DNA from: Agrypnia vestita
Taxonomy: Eukaryota; Arthropoda; Insecta; Trichoptera; Phryganeidae
NCBI GenBank assembly: GCA_016648135.1
Contig: JADDOH010002625.1
Location: 1 to 64,000, forward strand
Reading direction: 5' to 3'
DNA length: 64,000 nt
Part shown: positions 56,079-64,000 of the stretch, one piece after another
How the letters are laid out: every line of letters begins with the position of its first letter
Numbering within the stretch: the first letter of the stretch is position 1
Notes under the pieces: generated by a model
The model's database searches: none
Told to the model about the DNA's origin: nothing
What the model saw: only the letters and a program-made list of their open reading frames with translations
Translations under genes and position numbers: made by a program

Positions 56079-56300
56079 ACTCCCTTTATATTAACTCGTG
56101 GCGTCTGCTTGCTTGCTTGCTTGCCGGCTTGCCGGGTGAAAAAACTTTGGATCAAATTTTAACCCTTTTCCCGTGATCCAATCGAGCTGAAACTTGACAA
56201 GTAGACTCGTAGCGTCGGTCAAGAAGATCTACAAATTTTCGTTAAAAAAAATTAATAATTATAGTATAATTTCGGATTTTTAGAAATTTTGTTGGTTTTT
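56079..56300 (-). repeat. CTCCCTTT-ended MITE, partial tandem copy
   Basis: Repeats the outer 215 bp of the 56301 element in the same orientation (GTGGCGTCTGCTTGC, GGATCAAATTTTAACCC, CGTGATCCAATCGAG). It includes a short GCTT/GCCG repeat at 56107-56130. Confidence 0.7.
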
Positions 56301-57945
56301 ACTTCCTTTCTTTTAACCCGTGGCGTCTACTTGCTTGCCGGTTTGCCGGGTGAAAAAACTTTGGATCAATTTTTAACCCTTTTCCCGTGATCCAATCGAC
56401 TTGAAACTTGGCAAGTAGACTCGTAGCGACGATCAAGAAGATCTATCAAATTTTCGTTAAAAAAAATTAATAATTTTAGTATAATTTCGGATTTTTAGAA
56501 ATTTTATTGGATTTTTCAAATTGGAATCAAAAGTTTGCTTACTAGCATAGCGGCCCGATAACGTCGCGAAATATTTTCTAAATTTGAATTACTCCGTCGG
56601 TATTCATAATAGGTACTTCACTACGAATGTTGAAAATCTAAATTGACTGTCAAATGTTTTTAGAATTTAATCTTCAAAGCATGAAGTGTCTTATCAATGC
56701 TCAAAACATCTGACATTTTAGAAATATATTAAATTACTGTAAGTTTAGTGATGTGTTATATGTTTTAATTCGTCTTTAATTGTTGTTATATTTTACAATG
56801 AAAGGGAGTATAATAAAAACTTGGTTTTTTGGGTTAATTTTTATCATTCCTCCGATTACAATCCCTTCCTCTATATCTTACACGCTTTCGTTTCTCATGT
56901 CCAAAATGTAGCTGGTAAAGATATTTTTAAAAACTTTATTTCGGAAGCTCGAAGTCGTGCCCGTTCAAGAAAGCGACACTTGTACGTTACGACGGGAAAT
57001 GATAACAATTAAAATTTTATTGCGGGCAATCTTCACACGGAAGAGAGTCCGCCAGGAATGCCCAACTTGACAACGCCATTAACGTACATCGCTATGATTT
57101 CACGACGCAATACAAATTTAATTTTAATTAAGCGGCGTCACAAGAATTCTTCTCGTGGAATAATTACAATTGGCATCCTAACATTGAAACACGTAGCATT
57201 CAAATTAAATACCCCGCCAACCGGCGGCTGCACCGCGCAGCCCGCAGAGGCGGCTAGAAGGGAGAACGCAGGGGGGTATTCTATTATAGATTTACTTCAT
57301 AGCATCAAACCTGAAATATGTTCTGCGGATGTAAGAAGGTTTGGATATTGTGACATTTGAGTTCGGGGGATTTTCACAAACAGCATAATACAGATACAAA
57401 AAAAAGTAACCAATAAAAACCAAGTTTTCATTATACTCCCTTTCTTTGTAAAATATAACAACAATTAAAGACGAATTAAAACACACAACATAACACTAAA
57501 CTTACAGTAATTTAATATATTTCTAAAATTTCAGTTGTTTTGAGCTTTGATAAGACACTTCATGCTTTGAAGATTAAATTCTAAAAACATTTGTGGGTCA
57601 ATTTAGATTTTCGACATTCGTAGTGAAGTACCTATTATGAATACCGACGGAGTAATTCAAATTTAGAAAATATTCCGCGACGTTATCGGGCCGCTATGCC
57701 AGTAATCAAACTTTTTTAATGATTTCAATTTGAAAAAACCAATAAACTTTCGAAAATCCGAAATTATACTATAATTATTTTTTTTTTAACAAAAATTTGA
57801 TAGATCTTCTTGATCATCGCCACAAGTCTACTTGCCAAGTTTCAACTCGATTAGATCACGGGAAAAGGGTTCAAAATTGATCCAAAGTTTTTTCACCCGG
57901 CAAGCCGGCAAGCAAGCAGACGCCACTAGTTAAAAGAAAGGAAGT
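56301..57945. repeat. Inverted pair of 510-bp MITEs around a unique centre
   Basis: Left unit 56301-56809 and right unit 57435-57945 are reverse complements for their whole length; the match continues about 20 bp inward (AAAACTTGGTTTTT / AAAACCAAGTTTTC). Each unit has its own short TIRs (CTTCCTTTCTTTTAAC / GAAAGGGAGT), so this is either two insertions or one composite foldback. The centre (56831-57410) is less AT-rich and has unassigned open frames on the plus strand. Confidence 0.75.
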
Positions 57946-57949
57946 AAAA

Positions 57950-59930
57950 ATGTGTAAATCAGGTAATATTTTTAAATAGTATTCCTAAATTTTATCGAAA
58001 TATGAGCATAAAGAGATATGACCTAATGATAAAACTGTCATCAATGTAAATTTTAATAATTTTCTCAGAATCATCATCATCATCTACATTAAAAATTCGC
58101 ACTAATATAAATTTCACACAGTTACATTGAAAAATTAAAAACATTTAAGTATTTAAATGCAAAAAAATATGCTCATACATAAAGAAAATAAAATTAGAAA
58201 TCAGTAACATAAAGACTCTTCAGTACATAATCATACATACATACACGAGAATATAATCATTGAAATTCAGTTGAAAGCTAATTTATGACAGTTGGTTTAT
58301 TTACATTTATATCGAAGGAGGCATTATTACTAAAGCTAGAAAAAAATATGTGTATTATTACGATGCAAAAAATAAACACAAAATAAGTTTTTCTATTAAG
58401 TAAGTAACCTTTTTTATTTTAAAAATATAAATGTTTATTTGGTATATCATATTAAGGCTTGTAATACGGGCTTGCCAAGCAACTTTCCCCCGCTTTCTTC
58501 TTACCGGACAAAGCTAGGGAATGGTCTTTTGATTATGGTCGACCTATACCATAGTTATTAACTATCTAAGAAAAATAAATGATTTTAATATATTTGCAGA
58601 ATTTTCTTAGAATATTAATATAATAAGAAGATTCTGATTACTCATATTTCTTAAAAAAATTAATATGTTCAATAAGTATTCTCTTCTAAAACGGCGTGTT
58701 TCTTCACAGGCAACACGAATAGTTGTACTTTTAAAGCAAGACTAGCTGTAACCCGTCAAAAATGACGGTATTTTTACATGTCAGTTTCTAAAGAATAAGT
58801 AGGTATTTATAACAAAAAAGACAGACAACGAAATTATTATAATTGGGATTAGTATTGGCATAACCTAAATCCTAACAATGTAATTAGGTTGTATAAATAT
58901 TTTACCGCGAGCCAAAAATAGTATCCTTTTTCTCATTAATCGTTAACAGAATACCTCCGACCATACAATATTTAACAGAGTCATAACACTTTATGTGTAT
59001 TTATTTCCGCGATGTTTCGGCTCGCTTCCCACGCATTGTACTTCCTATTCGGTGGAAAAAGTTTACTAACATTACGCAGCAACTCTCGGGCTGCTTTGGG
59101 GGAACACGCTGTACATGTGTGATTACTGATTAAGTGCCATTTTTATCATTAATTAATTTAAATTCTTTTTATCGCACCCGTCATACAACTTTTTGACATT
59201 TAGATGTGTATCTATGACTGTATGTTTGATACAGGATTCACTTTTAATGGTCCAATTTTGCCTTCGGGTCCCGTACTACAGGGTGTATGTAAATTTGTAA
59301 ATATCTACGCTTTTTAATTGCGGTGTGTAGTTTCACATTTAAGCGCGTTTATTCTTACTATTTATGGTTTCAAGTTAAATTTAATGTTTGAAAACTAGTT
59401 AGTTTAATGTTGATTAATTATAATGTGGCAATAAACATTTTTTGAACGCACCTAAAATTAATGGACGGTAACATGTGCGGTTAAAATAAACACGGTGTTA
59501 ATTAGTACGTTCCTACATCTGTTTATAAAAAATATTTTAATGTTGTTACGCGTATTGCCTTGTTATTGTGTTTTTAATTCTGTAATATTAAATTATTATT
59601 ATAATTAAAACAAAAATGATTTTGTTATGTAAATGTCAAAACATCAAATAATTTTTTATCTAATGTTTATAAAGGGAGCATTATCGCTACAGTAAAAGAC
59701 AACTTAAAGACAAAAAAATGTTTACATGTTTTCGTATCGTAGTATTTAGTCAGCCCTTGAGCTGAGGGGAGGGTTGTAGAAGCGAGCAACCATTGCGGAA
59801 AGATGAAGACTAAGATCAGGCATTTGTGGTGGCAGTTTAAATGCACGAAACCCTCTACCCCGCGTATATGGTGTATCAGAAATATTGTTTAAAAAAAACA
59901 AATGAAGAAATCGATCCGTTAAAAAAATCT
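57950..59930. other. Unassigned stretch
   Basis: No gene found. At 58741-58770 an ACTAGCTGTAACCCGTCA-type sequence with a CCGTCA/TGACGG hairpin matches a scrap at 6780, probably the end of a dispersed repeat. Confidence 0.4.
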
Positions 59931-59937
59931 TTTTTAT

Positions 59938-60290
59938 CATCTTCAGCCTCCTGTCCTAGTAGGGTCGGGGGCCCAAAGACTCGACAAGGTGTTTCCATGT
60001 TCCCCTATCTTGCGCTGCTTCTGCACCAACCAGTCAGACCCATTCGGTTTTCATATATATTTTTCTGTTGCCTTGCCCGGAGGATTCATCTCGGTATTCG
60101 TTCCTCCGGCATTTTTAGCACATGTCCAAGCCACCTTATTTGTGATATTTCTATGTGTAGCAGGAGTAAGGGTTCCATGCCGAGTATGTGCCTTATGTCG
60201 GCACTTCTCTTCTGTCCATTTCGGTCCATCAATGTGACTCCCGCTACCCTCCTTAGAAAACTCATCTCGGCAATCATTTTTATTAGTTTG
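59938..60290 (-). pseudogene. Non-LTR retrotransposon 3' end (CR1/L2-like)
   Basis: Minus-strand frame 60277-60086 reads MSFLRRVAGVTLMDRNGQKR, then LGMEPLLLLHIE and QIRWLGHVLKMPEERIPR. These post-polymerase phrases are common to CR1/L2-related LINEs. Downstream frame breaks precede a tail ending LLGQEAED-like sequence and GATGATAAAA. Same family as 21297-21640. Confidence 0.75.
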
Positions 60291-60764
60291 CAATTTTTAA
60301 TTCTAGCGCACTATTGTGTATTACATTGCGGCGAAATTTTTACGACGATAGCGCTATATAAAATATCTATTTTGATTCACCTTGATTTTTATTTATAATT
60401 ATACCATAAGGCATAACTAAGGAATGCAATCCCGAGTCGGGATTGCCCTTTCGGGATTCCTCGAGATTAGAATTTCCAATCCCGCGGGATCCCGAATGCT
60501 TTTGTGTTTTTTTTTGTTTATAGAGCTGAATAGCAATTAAAGACAACGCCTTGCATTTTTATATCAGCGATTTTAATAAAATGTTCATTATTAATCATTG
60601 CATTAAAGTTTTTGTAGGCGTTTTTCTAAGCATCAATCAGTCAATGTGGTAGAGTTGGTACAATTTTTTGTATTTCTTGGGCACTTACAATGTGACAATT
60701 TCTTTCAGACATTATTTAAGAGTTTAAATTTACAATGTACAATTTGTTACTTAATAAAGAATTT

Positions 60765-60800
60765 ACACTACCGGTTTCGACACGTCCGTGTCATTAACGA
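60765..60800 (-). ncRNA. Degenerate hammerhead-like motif (P4)
   Basis: Minus strand UUAAUGA (for CUGAUGA), a perfect GACAC/GUGUC hairpin, then GAAACC. The core has two changes, so probably inactive. Confidence 0.45.
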
Positions 60801-60841
60801 GCGTTATTTAAACTAAGAATCTAAAATGCGAAAGTACTGTA

Positions 60842-61186
60842 TTAGGTGTCTTTAGGGGGCGGGGGTGATTTTTGGAGTGGGAGGGGCGATGGTGATTTGT
60901 GGAGTGGGAGGGGCGAGGGAGGGAACATGGTTAATAATGGTGACTTACACGGGGCTATTATTTTGTTAACGATGTTAATATAAGAATTTAATTTTTTGTT
61001 TATTTCTAAAGTTTCTAGGGCGGACAATTTGAAAAATTTGTTGATATTAGTGTATTTAAATTTAGATCTATCTTTATTAAAAGTGTGGCCAGTTTCCAAC
61101 AAGTGGTAAGGAAATTCCGAATAATTATTATTCTTTAAACACAATTCATGTTCTCTTATCTTAATTTTAAAAGTTGGTACAAGTTT
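60842..61186 (-). pseudogene. PLE endonuclease C-terminal fragment (P4)
   Basis: LVPTFKIKIREHELCLKNNN (partly upstream of the Met at 61144), then YSEFPYHLLETGHTFN and LSALETLEINKKLN correspond to the second half of the GIY-YIG domain with the two zinc-binding His (PYHLLETGH). Closer to P1 (NNYSEFSNHL) than to P2. The GIY-YIG core itself is lost. The C-terminal proline/lysine repeat (about 60845-60915) is read-through of a low-complexity tract. Confidence 0.75.
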
Positions 61187-61544
61187 TTGAGTTGGTACAA
61201 GGTTTTATTACTATGTTAGGTTGATAAAATACAGCAAATTCATTCAAAAAAATACAAAAATACAAAAAATTATTCAAAGCAATTTTCAATATTTGAATGT
61301 GATATGAACATAATTTTTAAGTACTTAATATAAGCTCTAAAGACATGCACAATTAAACATACAAAACATAAAAAAATGTTAATCAATCCCGATAATCCCG
61401 ACAATCCCATCCGATTTTTTGGTTCGGTATTGATCTCGTAAAATGCCTCGAGATCTCGCGGGATCGGGATTGCATTCCCTAGGTATAACATATATAAATA
61501 GTGTCTAATTTAAAAATTTATGATAATGTTTACCTAGATATGTG

Positions 61545-61690
61545 GGGTGTAAAAGCAAAGACAGCAACATCAAAAAAATAAAAAAAAATGTTTTGAATGC
61601 AGTCACCGAGGATTACTTATTTAAAATGTACTGAATTATAGATTCTATGTACCTTTTCCTTCCACAATCATATTTCCTATAATTTATCGT
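61545..61690 (+). repeat. R3 dispersed repeat, copy 3
   Basis: AAAGCAAAGACAGCAACATC, then GAATGCAGTCACCGAGGATT and CTTCCACAATCATA, in the same order as 41660. Confidence 0.5.
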
Positions 61691-62104
61691 CTATGTTTTC
61701 TATAAAATCTCAAATTCAGTACATTATAAATTATTCATCCTTGATATCCAAATTCAAACATATGAAGTAGTTAATTATACACAAATATACGTGTTTTATG
61801 TCGGTATGCAGTACGCATTGTGCTGATATGTTTATTAATATTAATCAGCCATTATGTGAATTTTTAGAAACTCTCATTCCTTTTATGGTACATTTTCTTT
61901 AATACCTTTTTATCGATTTCGCGATGTTTTATAGCTCTTATCGTGCATTTATTGCGTAAAACAAATATTTTATGTTTTAACAATCAATTTTGTTTTATTA
62001 CCTTCAACTAGTATTTATTACCTTAACACGCATTTTTTATTACATTACACCTGTATTTATTGATATTATTATTTTATTTTATTTCAACATCTATTCCTTA
62101 ACCT

Positions 62105-62245
62105 CAGTGAATATACCGGGGGCATGCAGTGAAATGATAGAAGCATAACTTTTACATAAACATAATATTTGGAATAAAAACAAAGTAAAATATTTGTCTC
62201 GTAATATTCATATCACAATAATTAGCATATTATTCGGATTTAAAA
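62105..62245 (+). repeat. R4 dispersed repeat, copy 3
   Basis: GGGGGCATGCAGTGAAATGA, AAGCATAACTTTTACATAAA and GTCTCGTAATATTCATAT parallel 38265. Confidence 0.45.
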
Positions 62246-62394
62246 AATCCTAATATTCTGTCAAATAAATACTTAATTTCGATTTTTTCCAAAATAAATA
62301 TTTACATAAAAATCAACCTACTCACGGCACTGGCTTGATAAATATAGAATACCTTTTCATTTCAGCAAGTTCAAAATAAGTACAGATTGTCAAA

Positions 62395-62800
62395 TAAATA
62401 ATATTCTGGTGTATATGTCAAATAATTCGGAAGAATATCATATAGGTATGTATATCTACATTAAAAAGAATATTGCTTAAAAAAAATCTGCTATGAAATC
62501 TATATAGGCGTACTATTTCATGAGAAGGACTACAGGTGTCTCTCGCATATTCAGCTTAATCTCTTCAAATATAAAGGTTTCAATTTGGAACGTATTATAT
62601 TTAAAACATTCAAAAGTTTGTTATGTGCGAATGTTCTTACGAAGGAATTGGTAAAAGTTACATTTTGTAGAGTGATCACTTTAACCAGCTCATATAGATT
62701 GTAAGCACTGAGCCATCGTATAAAACTCGTACTCGATTCTCATATAAATATCTTCGTTTCTGTGAGACTTCAATTATATATCTTAATTAAATAAATAATG
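62395..62800 (+). repeat. R1 dispersed repeat, copy j
   Basis: TCTGGTGTATATGTCAAATA, then GTAGAGTGATCACTTTAACC, AGCTCATATAGATTGTAAGC and ATATAAATATCTTCGTTTC. Fullest match is to copy c at 8150. Confidence 0.65.
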
Positions 62801-63090
62801 CCTTCTTCATGCTGTTAATTTATATAAATTATAATAACTTAATAAGCTGGGATGTACTGTTAGGTGACATGTAATTATGTGCTCTATATAATTATCAGGC
62901 TAACAAACAATGTGTGGATAGGGTGCTAATTAAAGCTTTATTTACTATCTTCATTGAGGGTGGATGTTGGGATCTGGACCGGTATAAGTCATGTCGTGGA
63001 TTTCATTAAAAATATGTCTAAGCATGAGAAGCGGTGCAGTGAAGTTCTGGTACAATCAATGAAGTATTTAAGTAAAGCTTGGCATGTCTA

Positions 63091-63594
63091 CAGAGTAATT
63101 TGGAAAACATTAATAACCTCGCAGGACTATATTCCTGCCTTGATTATGAGTTGAAAATGTTTAAGCAACCATGACCTAATATGAATAGTTATGGAGATAT
63201 GCGACATCAAAATTTGTATTTTATTTTCAATATTTCTTAGTCATTTTTTGTTAAATGTTAGACTGTCATTACAGTACCTCTTATATCGAATATGAAAAAT
63301 TAATTCCTTTTAATACAAGAAAATACAGAAAAAAAGTTGTTAAATGTCTCCACAACTTTTATTGAAACAATATCTTTACGATACATTACAGTAACTTATA
63401 TCGTAATCGATATAAGTCACTGTAATGATAGTCCAACATTTTACAAAAAATAGTCAGAAATATTGAAAAAAAATGCAAACTTTGATGTCTCCATAACTAT
63501 TGATATTAGGTCATGGTTACTTGAACATTTTCAACTCATAATTAAGGCAGGAATATAGCCATGCGAGGTTATTAATGTTTTCCCAATAACCCTG
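63091..63594. repeat. Foldback MITE, copy 3
   Basis: TA-flanked 504-bp imperfect palindrome. CAGAGTAATTTGGAAAACAT and CTCGCAGGACTATATTCCTG pair with CAGGAATATAGCCATGCGAG and CCCAATAACCCTG. Same family as 34251. The last 400 bases of the window hold nothing recognised. Confidence 0.85.
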
Positions 63595-64000
63595 TACATA
63601 TTATTGTCAGTGGCGTGTCTATGTAAAATTGTCGCTGGTGGAAGGCAAATAAAACACTTTAAATTAGTTAAGTCAGTTGTAGTTTTATTTAACATAAAGT
63701 TACTGATCACGAACTAGCTGGAATGGTAATATAAGCAATAATTTGGGAATAAATTACCAATGTCAAAGCTGCACCAATTTTGTATTTTTTTTCCCTAGCG
63801 TAATAAAGGGTCCTGATTGCATAAATGTTGTAAAATTTTGTCGCAAGCAAGTTTAAAAGCAGTTATTCCAATTTAAAAATCGTAATGATTTCCTTGGTAA
63901 AATTGATAGATACACGAGGTAAAGACAATTATTCAATGATTCAAATACTTATCCTAGATACGTGTAAAAATTCAAAGGAAAATGCCGATTTTCTTAGCTA

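Larger units (their letters stand above)
60664..61188 (-). mobile_element. Penelope-like fragment P4, nested
   Basis: Inserted in the hAT-like element and flanked by a 12-bp direct repeat, GAGTTGGTACAA (60652-60663 and 61189-61200). Minus-strand order: endonuclease C-terminus, hammerhead-like motif, 3' flank. Confidence 0.75.
60418..61481. mobile_element. hAT-like non-autonomous element with 8-bp duplication
   Basis: Ends TAAGGAATGCAATCCCGA and TCGGGATTGCATTCCCTA (one mismatch). The flanking octamers GGCATAAC (60410-60417) and GGTATAAC (61482-61489) match at 7 of 8, the duplication size of hAT transposons. Multiple CGGGATT/AATCCCG units lie just inside both ends, as in other hAT elements. 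No transposase frame. The interior contains PLE fragment P4. Confidence 0.8.

Noticed and set aside
57058..57360. 100-codon plus-strand frame between the inverted MITEs
   Set aside because: No family resemblance. It could belong to a composite element centre, but the sequence alone does not support a protein.
59841..60398. 185-codon plus-strand frame
   Set aside because: It is antisense to the CR1/L2-like fragment on the minus strand, and the Cys/Phe/Leu-rich composition is typical of such shadows.

Overview
The window is AT-rich animal nuclear DNA, most likely from an insect. Short (TTAGG)-like tracts, cecropia-type mariners, RTE/Jockey-type retroelement ends, GIY-YIG Penelope-like elements and tRNA-derived SINEs all point that way; I cannot name the order or species. 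I recognise no host protein-coding gene. Almost everything assignable is mobile DNA, much of it nested.

The only intact long reading frame is a 708-codon transposase-like gene (17624-19750). It sits in a complete DNA transposon (about 17033-20293) flanked by TTAA, with 21-bp terminal inverted repeats (TIRs) and an 11-bp subterminal motif repeated near both ends. It looks potentially autonomous and is the best candidate here for a poorly described system. Two near-identical mariners (1708-2991, 22374-23660) keep perfect TIRs and TA duplications, but each is frame-broken at a different place. A Tc1-like relic (25658-27380) and a deletion-derived mariner (45960-46580) complete the recognisable DNA-transposase set.

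Retroelements: Penelope-like (PLE) fragments with GIY-YIG coding sequence lie at about 3654-4203 (-), 5037-5771 (+) and 60664-61188 (-). A palindromic 130-bp insertion with a 15-bp duplication lies at 41984-42113, and two further terminal relics lie at 16729-16850 and 51688-51850. Hammerhead-like cores (CUGANGA, a hairpin, then GAAA) accompany these and also occur alone (10754, 14392), as a dimer (24896/24977) and as a four-unit tandem array (16155-16383). Tails of non-LTR retrotransposons lie at 7545-7942, 10305-10745, 13128-13965, 21297-21640, 28815-29490, 46632-46850, 51011-51460, 54961-55520 and 59938-60290. Four related LTR copies lie at 6164, 27681, 34912 and 46873.

Non-autonomous repeats fill much of the rest. 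A dispersed family called R1 here has about a dozen copies with a GTGATCAC palindrome and a TATAAATAG box. There are foldback elements of about 500 bp (9412, 34251, 63091), TTAA-flanked GGCCCCAG-ended elements (11615, 39573, 49730), an inverted pair of 510-bp elements (56301-57945), an 8-bp-TSD hAT-like element (60418-61481) and tRNA-headed SINEs. Nesting gives a relative history: mariner inside R1, PLE inside R1, PLE inside the hAT-like element, and the TTAA transposon inside an R1 copy. The remaining stretches are AT-rich with nothing I can identify.
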